Assembly (NCBI RefSeq): GCF_020911925.1
Contig: NZ_CP087134.1
Location: forward strand, 930,001 to 994,000
Source: Flavobacterium cupriresistens
GTDB lineage: Bacteria > Bacteroidota > Bacteroidia > Flavobacteriales > Flavobacteriaceae
Length of the DNA stretch: 64,000 nucleotides
Reading direction: 5' to 3'
Below the pieces are notes generated by a model. The model saw nothing but the letters and a program-made list of their open reading frames with translations. It was not told where the DNA came from and made no database searches. The translations under genes were made by a program, and so were the position numbers. Position 1 is the first letter of the stretch. Every line of letters begins with the position of its first letter. Shown in pieces: positions 1-10,100 of this stretch.

Positions 1-29
1 TTGGTTGCATTGTTTTTTTTAGTAGCCAT
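1..29 (-). CDS. Start of a CDS leaving the left edge, possibly penicillin-binding protein 1A
   Basis: Only nine codons are visible, reading MATKKNNAT from an ATG at 29. The frame is open to the window edge and starts 12 bases after the gldH stop, so it is probably co-transcribed with gldH. From memory, flavobacterial genomes often place a bifunctional transglycosylase/transpeptidase (PBP1A type) directly after gldH, and a short Lys/Asn-rich N-terminus suits such a protein. The identity rests on that remembered gene order and not on the residues seen here. Confidence 0.4.
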
Positions 30-41
30 AAATATATTCGT

Positions 42-521
42 CTAATCTTTTTGTTCTATTCTAAAACCTACGTCTGTAATACCTTCTAAAGTCTGAACAC
101 CAGGAATTTTACCTGATTCTCTAACCGCTTGTTTGATATGTACTTTGTACTTTCCTCTAAACTTTACATCTTCTTTGTAAAACAGTTTACTTTCTTTAAT
201 GTCTGTAAAACCGTTTCCTAATAATGTCCCATCCGGATTTGCCATTTGGTACTCTAAGGTATCCACTTTCGTGAATCCGCTTGGGGTTTCAATAGCAACA
301 ATTAAAAACAAATTATTGAAAGGATAATTGTTATTGTCTCTCAAATTCACAAACAAATTGTACTTTTTGGTAGAATCTAAAACTGGCAAATTGAAGGTAA
401 CCACACTGTCTTTATGCCAGGCACTGCCGACAGATTTATACTCATCAAATACTCTTTTTTTATCACAGGAAAAAAGAAGAATGGCAACCAAAAGTAGAAT
501 ACCGCTATTTTTTATTCTCAT
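42..521 (-). CDS. gldH: Gliding motility lipoprotein GldH
   Basis: The 159-residue protein starts with a lipoprotein signal peptide: a hydrophobic run followed by LLFSC, with Cys19 as the lipid-anchored residue. The rest is a compact soluble domain of the length usual for GldH. GldH is one of the Gld proteins needed for Bacteroidota gliding and for assembly of the type IX secretion apparatus. Its start overlaps the end of the upstream ricT-like gene by 17 bases, so the two are translated from one message. The overlap with a PSP1-domain gene upstream and a putative PBP downstream is the order I know for flavobacterial gldH. The secreted type-B proteins elsewhere in the window depend on this machinery. 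Confidence 0.9.
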   Translation of the reverse strand: MRIKNSGILLLVAILLFSCDKKRVFDEYKSVGSAWHKDSVVTFNLPVLDSTKKYNLFVNLRDNNNYPFNNLFLIVAIETPSGFTKVDTLEYQMANPDGTLLGNGFTDIKESKLFYKEDVKFRGKYKVHIKQAVRESGKIPGVQTLEGITDVGFRIEQKD

Positions 522-1866
522 TTTTAGTAATAATTATAGGTTTTCTTGGCTCGGCTGGTTTACCATCATTCGATTTGGGCTTATTCGATTGATTTGACCT
601 ATTGTTGTTATTATTTGGCTTATTCCCTTTATTTTGGTTTCCACCGGCCGGCTTCGCGTTATTATTGTTATTGCTATTATTGTTGTTACTCCCTTGTTTT
701 GGTTTCTCGGGAGCTGCAACGACAGCATTCTCAGCATTGGGTTTACGTTTTCGAGCTGGCTTTTTCTTTCTTTTAGGCTGATCAAAACGTGTTAAACTCT
801 CCTGACCCATTGCATTATTGAAATCTTTTTCAGGCTCTTCCGTCACCTCAATTGCAAAATCTTCAAGTGAAGACACTTTATTTTTCTGTTTGTTTTCGGC
901 AATAATTTCTTTTACCTGATCAATTTTCAAAACATGCCAGTTTGCAAAATTATTCGTGTAGGCAAACCACATTAACCCTTTAAAAATGTCTTGTTTCTGA
1001 CAGATCGCATCTCCTTTTTCAGTCACTAATTTAGTGTCGTAATCCGGGAAATCTTTCAAGGCATCCATGTAAGTATCTAACTCATAGTTCAAACAGCATT
1101 TTAATTTACCACATTGTCCCGCTAATTTTTGAGGATTTAGCGAAAGTTGCTGGTATCTGGCTGCCGATGTATTGACACTTCTGAAATCTGTTAACCAAGT
1201 CGAGCAGCAAAGCTCTCTTCCGCAAGAACCGATTCCGCCCAAACGAGCTGCTTCCTGACGAAAACCAACTTGTTTCATCTCTACTCTTGTACTGAATTCT
1301 TTTGCAAAATCCTTGATCAAAAGTCTAAAATCGACTCTGTCGTTTGCGGTGTAGTAAAAAGTAGCTTTTGATCCGTCACCTTGAAATTCAATATCAGAAA
1401 TTTTCATCTCCAATTTGTGCTGAATTGCCAATTCACGTGCACGAACCTTCATAGGCTCCTCACGTTCACGTGCTACAGACCAAATATCAATATCTTTTTG
1501 AGATGCTTTTCTATAGATTTTCGGTACTTCGTTACTCTCAGGATTAACTCCTTTTTTCTTCATTTGAATTTTTACCAATTCTCCTGTCAAAGTAACAATT
1601 CCAATATCGTGTCCCGGCGATGCAACAGTTGCTACAATATCACCCATGCTTAATGTTAATTTCTCCGAATTTCTAAAAAATTCCTTACGTCCGTTTTTAA
1701 AACGAACCTCAACACAATCAAAAATTGCTTCTCCATTAGACGGACTCATATTCGCGAGCCAATCAAAAACCGTCAATTTATTGCAGCTATCGGTGCCGCA
1801 AGTCCCATTATTTTTACAACCTTTTGGCGCACCGCCATCTGAGGTTGAACAACTTGTACATGCCAT
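505..1866 (-). CDS. ricT: PSP1 domain protein, RicT-like, with Asn-rich C-terminal tail
   Basis: The protein has 453 residues from the ATG at 1866; an upstream TTG would add ten residues but MACTSC is the natural start. The N-terminus is Cys-rich (MACTSC, then several more Cys within 30 residues). The PSP1 domain is seen by GSCGRELCC near residue 215 and CGKLKCC near residue 253, the cysteine pattern that holds an Fe-S cluster in RicT (YaaT) of Bacillus, a partner of RNase Y and the Y-complex. From about residue 375 the chain becomes a Lys/Arg then Asn-rich low-complexity tail with runs of five Asn, absent from classical RicT. It precedes gldH with an overlap. The family call is firm; the cellular role in flavobacteria is not established here. 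Confidence 0.85.
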   Translation of the reverse strand: MACTSCSTSDGGAPKGCKNNGTCGTDSCNKLTVFDWLANMSPSNGEAIFDCVEVRFKNGRKEFFRNSEKLTLSMGDIVATVASPGHDIGIVTLTGELVKIQMKKKGVNPESNEVPKIYRKASQKDIDIWSVAREREEPMKVRARELAIQHKLEMKISDIEFQGDGSKATFYYTANDRVDFRLLIKDFAKEFSTRVEMKQVGFRQEAARLGGIGSCGRELCCSTWLTDFRSVNTSAARYQQLSLNPQKLAGQCGKLKCCLNYELDTYMDALKDFPDYDTKLVTEKGDAICQKQDIFKGLMWFAYTNNFANWHVLKIDQVKEIIAENKQKNKVSSLEDFAIEVTEEPEKDFNNAMGQESLTRFDQPKRKKKPARKRKPNAENAVVAAPEKPKQGSNNNNSNNNNNAKPAGGNQNKGNKPNNNNNRSNQSNKPKSNDGKPAEPRKPIIITKNENKK

Positions 1867-2245
1867 AATTATATATGTAGTGTTGCATAAAAGCAACTTA
1901 AGTTCATAAACATTCGATCGGTAAAGATAGTATTTTTTTTAGTTGTCTTTTTATAGATTAAATCTAATGGCTTGTTAATTGTTAAAACTTTATGTTTTAC
2001 CGTATTACACCAGTTTTTTGGCTTAAAAGGACGATTTAATATTGTCATCGGATTTTTCTTTGCAAGAAAATATTCCATACAAATCTGTTTTTATAATAAT
2101 TCAATTTTAAGATCAGGTTCCATTTGCAAAGTATTCCCATATGATCTTCAAAAAACTTCACCTACTGACCTATCACAGTCTGTCAATTTACAAATCTTCT
2201 TTAATCCAACGCTTATTTAAGAGAAAAAAAAATATTTCGGCAATA
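1867..2245. other. Divergent intergenic region between ricT and the Ig-repeat gene
   Basis: This 379-base AT-rich region must hold promoters for both flanking genes. On the minus strand a TATCTTTA element (1922-1929 on the plus strand) is one base off the flavobacterial -7 consensus TAnnTTTG and lies about 55 bases upstream of the ricT start. No equally good element was found for the plus-strand gene. A short inverted repeat, TTGC-N6-GCAA, lies at 1882-1895. Open frames here of up to 69 codons show no coding character. Confidence 0.4.
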
Positions 2246-4261
2246 ATGAGCGCTATCAAATCAGCCGGAATTCTCTCTCTTTTTCTTTTCTCTTCTTTAA
2301 CACACAGTCAATGTACGATTCAAACTACAAATTCAGATTTTGAATACCCAGTTATAGCTTCTGGTAGTATTGCTTTTATAAATCAAACTCAGCATCCTGC
2401 AGCTTTACTTGGCTGGAGAACGACTGCTACAGATAACATAATGGAGTTTTGGAGTAATGGTTACGATGGTCGAAATGCCTATTCCGGAAATCAATTTATC
2501 GAACTTAATGCCTATCAATCTTCAGGTCTATTTCAGGATTACGACACTTCTACGACGCCTCATTTCAATTATTCGTTTAGTCACATGGGAAGATTTGGAG
2601 TTGATACCATGATATTAAAAGTGGGTCCCCCGGGAGGCCCTTACACCACTATTAAAACTGCCGCAACAGCCAAAGAATGGAAAGTATACTCCGGAACTTA
2701 CACTGTCCCGGCAGGTCAAACCAGAACACGATTTATCTTTGAATCTTCTGCAACTGCAACGGGAAACCCAACTGCAGGTAATTTTCTGGACGCCATAAGT
2801 TTTACAGCCTCTATTAACTCTCCTGTGGTAGCTGACAAAACAATCTGTTATAACTCATCTACCACGCTTACAGCCACCGGAGTCCCTAACGCCTCTTTTT
2901 ACTGGTACGATACAACAGGAACCAACTTACTTCATCAAGGTGCCACATTTACAACTCCTGTTCTCACATCTGACACCACTTACAAGGTCAAACAAATAAA
3001 CAGCTCGAATTGTGAAAGTAACTTTCTCGATGTTAAAGTCAGCGCAGCTAATATTGATCCCCCTGTGGCAGCCGACAAAACAATCTGCTATAACTCTTCT
3101 ACCACACTTACAGCTACCGGAATTACTGGTGCTTCTTTTTATTGGTATGATGCAACAGGAACCAACTTACTTTATCAAGGTGCCACATTTACAACTCCTA
3201 TTCTATCATCTGATACTAGTTATAAGGTTAAACAAATAAACAGTTCGAATTGTGAAAGTAATTTTCTGGATGTTAAAGTCAGCGCAGCTAATATTAGTCT
3301 CCCTATGGTAGCCCACAAAATAATCTGTAGTAATTCATCCGCTACGCTTACAGCCACCGGAGTCCCTAACGCCTCTTTTTATTGGTACGATGCAACAGGA
3401 ACAAACTTACTTTATCAAGGTGCTACGTTTACAACTCCAGTTCTCACATCTGACACCACTTACAAGGTTAAACAAATAAACAGTTCGAATTGCGAAAGTA
3501 ACTTTCTGGATGTTATAATCAGCGCAGCCCATCTTGGTCTCCCTGTGGTAACCGATAAAACAATCTGTTATAACTCACCTGCCACACTTACAGCCACCGG
3601 AGTTCCCGGTGCCTCTTTTTACTGGTACGATGCAAGAGGAACAAACTTACTTTATCAAGGTGCCACATTTACAACTCCTCTCCTTTCATCTGACACCACT
3701 TACAAGGTTAAGCAAATAAACAGTTCAAATTGTGAAAGCAACTTTCTGGATGTCGAAATCAAAATAAATAATCTAGCTAGTCCGCTTACTTTAACTTTAA
3801 CAGACGATGGGCAAAATGAGATTGTAGCAACTGCAAGTGGCGGAAAACCGGGATATCAGTATTCCATAAACGACGGGCCTGGCAGCCAGACTAACAAATT
3901 CGCCGTTTATGAATCAGGTACGTATACGATTAACACTACTGATGAAAATGGATGTACGGCATCGGTTTCAAAATATTTCGAATACACTAAAATTGATTTG
4001 TGCATTCCTAACTATTTCACACCTAATGGAGATGGACAAAATGATGAATGGGGTCCAGAATGTGAATTAAACTACAAAAATTTAACCTTTACTATTTTTG
4101 ACCGCTACGGCCGACCACTAGCAAATTGTAGCTACAACAAAAGATGGGACGGGAAATATAAAGGAAAAGAATTGCCTACGGGTGATTATTGGTATACATT
4201 GAACCTCAATGAACCTAAGCACGACAGCGATTTTATTGGACATTTTACTTTATATCGCTAA
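2246..4261 (+). CDS. Secreted Ig-repeat protein with T9SS type-B C-terminal sorting domain
   Basis: The start is set at the ATG at 2246, which begins a clean signal peptide ending near THSQ; an in-frame ATG 35 codons upstream would place a basic stretch before it. The 671-residue product has a jelly-roll-like N-terminal domain (about residues 25-190), four nearly identical 80-residue Ig-like modules of the kind found with CHU_C domains (about 192-511), one SprB/PKD-like module (about 512-580), and a gliding-motility-associated C-terminal domain (about 585-671) with NYFTPNGDGQNDEW, FDRYGR and GDYWYTL. Such a C-terminus directs export by the type IX system and cell-surface attachment. It stands alone, without an adjacent PorP/SprF gene. 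The likely role is adhesion or surface binding; the ligand is unknown. Confidence 0.88.
   Translation: MSAIKSAGILSLFLFSSLTHSQCTIQTTNSDFEYPVIASGSIAFINQTQHPAALLGWRTTATDNIMEFWSNGYDGRNAYSGNQFIELNAYQSSGLFQDYDTSTTPHFNYSFSHMGRFGVDTMILKVGPPGGPYTTIKTAATAKEWKVYSGTYTVPAGQTRTRFIFESSATATGNPTAGNFLDAISFTASINSPVVADKTICYNSSTTLTATGVPNASFYWYDTTGTNLLHQGATFTTPVLTSDTTYKVKQINSSNCESNFLDVKVSAANIDPPVAADKTICYNSSTTLTATGITGASFYWYDATGTNLLYQGATFTTPILSSDTSYKVKQINSSNCESNFLDVKVSAANISLPMVAHKIICSNSSATLTATGVPNASFYWYDATGTNLLYQGATFTTPVLTSDTTYKVKQINSSNCESNFLDVIISAAHLGLPVVTDKTICYNSPATLTATGVPGASFYWYDARGTNLLYQGATFTTPLLSSDTTYKVKQINSSNCESNFLDVEIKINNLASPLTLTLTDDGQNEIVATASGGKPGYQYSINDGPGSQTNKFAVYESGTYTINTTDENGCTASVSKYFEYTKIDLCIPNYFTPNGDGQNDEWGPECELNYKNLTFTIFDRYGRPLANCSYNKRWDGKYKGKELPTGDYWYTLNLNEPKHDSDFIGHFTLYR
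2821..3780 (+). repeat. Four in-frame 240-bp tandem repeats inside the Ig-repeat gene
   Basis: Units begin at 2821, 3061, 3301 and 3541 with an exact 240-bp period, each encoding one 80-residue Ig-like module with landmarks such as SFYWYD, GATFTTP and KVKQINSSNCESNFLD. The units agree at most nucleotide positions, including synonymous sites. That implies recent duplication or gene conversion, and copy number could vary between strains by recombination. Confidence 0.93.
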
Positions 4262-4374
4262 AGGTAAGCAGCAGTAACGTATCAGTACTGACAAGAGTAG
4301 TACAGTTCAAAAAACCGCAAAAAAAATAGGTTCTAATTTTAACCGGACAGGATTTTACAACCACTACAATGCAT

Positions 4375-4428
4375 AAAAAAACTCATAGCTCCCAACGAGA
4401 GCCATGAGTTGTTTATTTTATTTTTTTG
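4375..4428. terminator. Bidirectional rho-independent terminator
   Basis: An 11-bp stem, with arms ACTCATAGCTC at 4381-4391 and GAGCCATGAGT at 4399-4409 (one G-T type mismatch), is flanked by an A-run before it and a T-rich stretch after it. It sits between the convergent Ig-repeat gene and trhO and can stop transcription from both sides. Confidence 0.8.
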
Positions 4429-4438
4429 TTAGAATTAC

Positions 4439-5806
4439 CTAGTCTAGAACTTTATAGATTTTATCCGATAATCGTATTCTGAATGGCAATTGAAATGTAC
4501 AAGTATCACCGGAAACGGCTGTTTCTGATTCAATATCATTGACAAACATCTTTTCAATTATCAATTTTTGCTCTCCGGTTGTTGATCCTTTGATTAAAAC
4601 AGTATCCCCAATTTTGATTTCGTTTTCTTCAATTAAAAACTGACCAATAGAAGGTTTCGGAAAAAAGTGGGTTCCTTTTCCGATGTATTGTTTTTTTATT
4701 TTTGGTTGTTTTTTAGCAACCGCTTTCGTTTTCACTAAATCAGAAAGAGTCGGAACAGCTGCTAATGGGTCTAAATTGTTTTTGAAAGTCAAAACATCTG
4801 ATTTTCCTTTTTTGAAAATCATATTTCCGTTTTTAATCCCTCTTCGGATTGCTTTTTGCTCTTCTTCCGGTAAGTGAATTACAGAAATACAGTCGGTAGA
4901 ACAACAGCCTTCCATTGCCTGTGCACATTCTTCACATTGAATAAAAAGCAGATGACAGCCTTCATTCACACAATTGGTATGTACATCACAAGGTTTTCCA
5001 CATTGATGGCATTGCGAAACGATATCGTCAGTAATTCTTTCACCTAAGCGATGATCAAATACAAAGTTTTTACCTATGAATTTACTTTCTAATCCTTCTG
5101 CTTTTACCTGACGGGTATATTCTATAATCCCTCCTTCAAGCTGGTACACATTTTCAAAACCTTTGTGTTTAAAGTAAGCACTCGCTTTTTCACAACGAAT
5201 TCCCCCTGTGCAATACATCAACAATTTTTTATCTTGCTTATGTTCTGCCAGTTGCTCTTCGATAATAGGCAGACTTTCTCTAAAAGTATCTACATCTGGT
5301 CGTATTGCTTGTGTAAAATGACCGATTTCGCTTTCGTAATGATTACGCATATCGACCACAATTACATTTGGATCCTCTAATAAATCGTTGAATTCTTTGG
5401 CTTTCAGGTGAATTCCGATGTTTGTGGCATCAAAACTTTCATCTTCCAAACCATCGGCAACAATTTTATCACGCACTTTTATCGTCAATTTCAAAAAGGA
5501 ATGATCATCATGCTCTACCGCAATATTCAAACGAATCCCTTTCATAAAGTCATATTGCTCTATGGTATCTTTAAATTCATAGAAATGATCCGCCGGAAGA
5601 GACAATTGAGCATTGATTCCTTCGTTGGCTACATAAATTCGACCCAAAACCCCAAGCGGATTCCAAGCTAAAAATAAATCATTACGAAATTGAGTTGGAT
5701 TTGAAATTTGCGCATAAGCATAGAAAGACAGAGTAAGTCGTTGTTTACCTGCATCATCAATCATGATGGCTCTTTCTTCTGCGCTCAAAGTGTTATACAG
5801 TTGCAT
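4439..5806 (-). CDS. trhO: tRNA uridine(34) hydroxylase TrhO with extra C-terminal domain
   Basis: TrhO (YceA family) performs oxygen-dependent formation of 5-hydroxyuridine at tRNA position 34. Visible parts are the N-terminal UPF0176 domain, a rhodanese domain with the catalytic-loop cysteine in MYCTGGIRCEK (near residue 200), and a Cys-rich zinc-like region with CHQCGKPCD and CEEC. Usual TrhO proteins are about 310-350 residues; this one has 455. The extra ~80 residues from about 375, with FPKPSIGQFLIE, GDTVLIKGSTTGE and IRLSDKIYKVL, resemble the beta-barrel C-terminal domain of U32-family enzymes such as TrhP and RlhA. The gene is a single unit, with a terminator just beyond its stop. Confidence 0.9.
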   Translation of the reverse strand: MQLYNTLSAEERAIMIDDAGKQRLTLSFYAYAQISNPTQFRNDLFLAWNPLGVLGRIYVANEGINAQLSLPADHFYEFKDTIEQYDFMKGIRLNIAVEHDDHSFLKLTIKVRDKIVADGLEDESFDATNIGIHLKAKEFNDLLEDPNVIVVDMRNHYESEIGHFTQAIRPDVDTFRESLPIIEEQLAEHKQDKKLLMYCTGGIRCEKASAYFKHKGFENVYQLEGGIIEYTRQVKAEGLESKFIGKNFVFDHRLGERITDDIVSQCHQCGKPCDVHTNCVNEGCHLLFIQCEECAQAMEGCCSTDCISVIHLPEEEQKAIRRGIKNGNMIFKKGKSDVLTFKNNLDPLAAVPTLSDLVKTKAVAKKQPKIKKQYIGKGTHFFPKPSIGQFLIEENEIKIGDTVLIKGSTTGEQKLIIEKMFVNDIESETAVSGDTCTFQLPFRIRLSDKIYKVLD

Positions 5807-6025
5807 GCTATAAACAGATTTAAGTTAAGAGATATATTTTAATGAATTCCTATTCTGAATTCGGCTGCAAAGGTAGACCTTTATTTACAATTTAAAAATC
5901 CCTGCCGGTTTCTTATCTAAAAATTAAGAGAAACGAGGCCGAATCCCGAAATATAAGTCACAAACAATCAAGGGCTTGCCTTTTTTTACTATATTTATGT
6001 TAAACAATTTTAACATTTATGACTT

Positions 6026-7174
6026 ATGAATGCTTTAAAACTCTCTAAAACACTGCTCCCAATCTTTATCTTTTTAACCCTCTTAAGTTCTTGTAAAAAG
6101 GAACAACCAAAAGCGCCACCGCCCATGCAGGCGCCTTTTGTAACCGTAAAAAGTGAAGACGTTCCGATCTACAAAGATTTTGCCGGACAGACTTTTGGAG
6201 ACTTAGACATTGAACTGATCGCCAGAGTAGATGGAATTTTAACAGGAATTCATTTCAAAGAAGGTCAAAAGGTTAAAAAAGGACAATTACTCTATACGAT
6301 AGATCCACTTGAATATGAAACCAAGGTCGAACAGGTTCGCGGACAAGTTGCTGTTGCTCAGAGTAATTTAGTAAATGCTAATGAAGAACTGAAAAGGATT
6401 AAACCGCTGGCCGATATGAATGCGGTAAGTAAACGGGAGCTCGATGCGGCAGTTGCCAAAGACAAAGCCGCAAGATCTAATTATGCCAGTGTACAGGCAA
6501 GTTTAAAAAATCAGGAAATTGAAAGAGGTTATTGCAATATTAAATCACCAATAGATGGTGTTATTGGCCTTTCGAATGCGAGGTTAGGCGACTACATTAC
6601 TAAATTAGGCAACGCCTCCCGATTGAATACCGTTTCAAAACTCGAAAAAGTCAGAGTGCAATTTACGGTTAGCGAAGCTGATTTTCTCAGATATCAGAAA
6701 CAAACGAAAATAGGCGAAAGAATCACAGATCTTCAATTGATATTATCCGACGGTAGTTTTCATCCTCAAAAGGGAACACTCAATTTTTCTGACAGTAAAA
6801 TAGACCCAACGACAGGAACTGTTACCATTGAAGCACAATTTCCAAATCCGGACGGAACTTTGCGTTCGGGACAATTTGGTAAAGTCCGTGTTTTAATCCG
6901 AACCGAAAAAGATGCCATCGTGATTCCACAAAGAGCCGTTACCGAACTTCAAGGACTTTTTCAGGTTTCTGTAATTGATGCACAAAACAAAATCGAGACA
7001 CGAGTGGTTGAAGTAGGCCCAAAAACCGGCACCGATTGGGTCATTACCAAAGGATTAAAAGCGAATGAAAAAGTAGCCATAATTGGAAATCAGTTTATTC
7101 AGCCCGGATCGACAGTAGTCCCGGTTCCTTATGTGCCGGACCCGAAACAAATTGCTTCAACTCAAAAAAACTAA
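6026..7174 (+). CDS. RND efflux periplasmic adaptor lipoprotein (AcrA type)
   Basis: The 382-residue protein has a lipoprotein signal ending LLSSC (Cys23), so it is anchored in the inner membrane. It then shows the membrane-fusion-protein order: barrel-lipoyl halves (LIARVDGILTGIHFKEGQ near residue 72), an alpha-helical hairpin around 105-165, the returning lipoyl half with IKSPIDGVIGLS, and a C-terminal beta-barrel and membrane-proximal domain. It links the inner-membrane pump to the outer-membrane channel. It is the first gene of a three-gene operon, with the permease starting three bases after its stop. No regulator gene lies beside it, and the substrate cannot be read from the sequence. 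Confidence 0.95.
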   Translation: MNALKLSKTLLPIFIFLTLLSSCKKEQPKAPPPMQAPFVTVKSEDVPIYKDFAGQTFGDLDIELIARVDGILTGIHFKEGQKVKKGQLLYTIDPLEYETKVEQVRGQVAVAQSNLVNANEELKRIKPLADMNAVSKRELDAAVAKDKAARSNYASVQASLKNQEIERGYCNIKSPIDGVIGLSNARLGDYITKLGNASRLNTVSKLEKVRVQFTVSEADFLRYQKQTKIGERITDLQLILSDGSFHPQKGTLNFSDSKIDPTTGTVTIEAQFPNPDGTLRSGQFGKVRVLIRTEKDAIVIPQRAVTELQGLFQVSVIDAQNKIETRVVEVGPKTGTDWVITKGLKANEKVAIIGNQFIQPGSTVVPVPYVPDPKQIASTQKN

Positions 7175-7177
7175 ATT

Positions 7178-10100
7178 ATGGATAATTTTTTTGTACGAAG
7201 ACCGATAGTCGCCATAGTATTGTCCATTTTTATTGTTTTAATTGGTGGACTCTCTATACTCTCGACCCCTGTTGCGCAATATCCCGAAATTGCACCGCCT
7301 TTGGTACAGGTATCCACCAGCTATCGTGGAGCCAATGCCTTAAATGTCGAGCAAGCCGTAGCGACACCTATTGAGCAAAAAGTAAATGGTGTTGAAAACA
7401 TGCTTTACATGCAATCGACCAATACCGGAGACGGAAGTATGTCTCTTTCGATCACCTTTGATATGGGAACCGATTTGGATATCGCCACGATGTTAACACA
7501 AAACAGAGTTGCCGAGGCGACCAACAAACTCCCGCAAGATGTAAAAACCACCGGTGTGACTACCAAAAAGTCTCTCGCCATGCCGTTGTTGATTTTGTCC
7601 TTGTATTCGCCCAACAAAACCTTCGATAATAACTTTCTAACCAATTATGCCAACATTAATATTGTGGATGCATTGGCCCGTATTAAAGGAGTTGGAGAAG
7701 TAACTCTTTATGGAGGTAGCAGTTACGCCATGCGTATTTGGGTCAAACCCGATATCATGTCCAAATACAACCTGACAGTTCCCGACATTGTCCGATCAAT
7801 TCAGGAACAAAATGCGATTGCACCGGGGGGAAAATTTGGCGCACCACCCGCAAAAGACAAAAACGATTTTACTTATAATGTAACCCTTAAAGATCGTCTG
7901 GTAAATCCGGAAGATTTTGAGAATATTATTCTAAAATCAAATCTAAGCAATCAGCAGGTTCGATTAAAAGATGTCGCCACCGTTTCGTTGGGAACTGAAA
8001 GTTACGCTTCAATAGCCAAATTAAACGGAAGTCCCGCCGGAACCATTGGTATTAAACAAATGCCGGGTTCAAATGCTCTCGAAGTTGCTGAAAATGTCAA
8101 AAAAACAATCGAAGGATTAAGCAAACGCTTTCCACAGGATCTAAAATACAAAGTTTCTTTAGACACGACCCTTGCCATTTCGGAAGGAATAGATGAAATC
8201 CTGCACACTTTGTTTGAAGCCATTATTTTAGTGATTCTGGTTGTTTTTATCTTTTTGCAAAACTGGCGTGCGACTTTGATTCCGCTTTTAACTGTCCCTG
8301 TTTCACTTGTTGGTGTTTTTATGCTCTTTCCGCTCTTAGGATTTTCGGTCAATGTACTTTCTCTTTTAGGCTTAGTATTGGCCATCGGGATTGTGGTCGA
8401 TGATGCCATAGTCGTCGTCGAGGCCGTCATGCACCACATTGAGCAGGGTATGTCGCCCAGGGATGCCACCAACCAAGCCATGAAAGAAGTTTCGGGCCCT
8501 GTAATTGCCATTGCCATTGTATTAACGGCAGTATTTATTCCCGTAGCTTTAACACCCGGAATAACAGGCCGACTCTACCAACAATTTGCCATTACAATTG
8601 CTATATCGGTGATTTTCTCTGCTTTAAGCGCTTTAACTTTAAGTCCGGCTTTATGTTCTCTTTTGTTAAAACCCAATCAGGAATCAAAAGGATGGTTAGG
8701 CCGATTCTTTAAAGCCTTCAATCAAAAGTTTAGTGCGTTCACCGATAAATACACAGGTTTCTCCGGTTATCTTATCAAGAAAATGACGAGAAGTTTTATT
8801 TTCATCGGAATCTTAATTGTTGCCATTATTCTTTTAGGTGGAAGAATTCCAGGTGGATTTGTTCCCGAAGAAGATCAGGGCTATATGTTTGTGAATATTG
8901 AACTTCCCGGCGCTTCTTCCTTAGAAAGAACCAATAAAGTCATCGACAAAGTAGAAAACATCCTCTCCAAAAACGAAGGGATCGATTCCTATACTTCGAT
9001 TGCAGGATTTAGTTTGATCAAAAACTCTGTTGCTACTAATAATGGTTTCTTTTTTGTTTCGCTAAAAGAATGGAAAGAACGCGAGCAAGACGTTTTCCAA
9101 ATCCTCAAAGAGGTAAATGGAAAAGTGGTTTTTGGAATTCCCGAAGCTACTGTTTTTGCCTTTGGACCTCCGCCAATTTCCGGAATTGGAAATGCCGCCG
9201 GATTTACAATTATGCTTCAGGACAAAGAAGGACAAACGCCACAATATCTCTATCAAAACGCGCAACGTTTTATGGCAGAGGCTAAAAAACGTCCGGAAAT
9301 CGGAACCATCCGAACCACTTTTAATCCCAATGTACCACAGATTAGTCTGGATATTGATCGGGAGAAAGTCAGCGAACTTAATCTTTCGTTGTCTGATGTC
9401 AATCTTGCTATCGGAGCAAGTTTAGGAGGACAATATATCAATGAGTTCAATAAATTCGGCCGACAGTATATTGTGCTGTTACAGGCTGCGCCAAATTATA
9501 CCGTAAATCCGGAAGATATCAATAAGATTTTTGTTCGCAGTAAAGACAACAAAATGATTCCAATCTCGAGTATTGCTACGATCCGAAAAGAAAGTGGTCC
9601 TGAATTTACAACTCGTTTTAATTTATACCGGGCCGCCGAAGTTGGCGGAACTCCCGCACCGGGATACACCTCAGCGGAAGCCATGGATGCCTTGCAGGAA
9701 ACCGCCGAGAAAGTATTGCCTTCGGGAATGGGATATCAATGGTCGAATATGAGTTTTCAGGAAAAACAAGCCGAAGGAAAAGGGAATACAGTATTCCTCA
9801 TGGCATTGCTTTTTGTGTTCTTAATTTTAGCTGCGCAATACGAAAGCTGGAAATTGCCTTTTAGCGTGCTTTTAGGAACTCCTTTTGCCGTTTTCGGCGC
9901 TTTTCTGGGACTGTTCCTCTGCCGATTAATCAGTCCCGACTATGTCAATAATGTTTTTGCCCAGATTGGTTTAGTCATGTTAATTGGTTTGGCTGCGAAA
10001 AATGCCATTTTGATCGTAGAATTTGCCAAAGAAGAGTATGAAAAAGGAATGCCTGTAAAAGAAGCGGCGCTATATGCCGCCAAACTGCGTTTCCGCCCTA

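Noticed and set aside
1869-2078. 69-codon minus-strand frame in the ricT upstream region
   Set aside because: It is AT-rich, overlaps the probable ricT promoter and has no recognisable pattern.
8002-8517. 171-codon open frame on the minus strand inside the RND permease gene
   Set aside because: It is antisense to a clearly conserved membrane-protein region and its translation is low in family character; it is a shadow of the permease codons.
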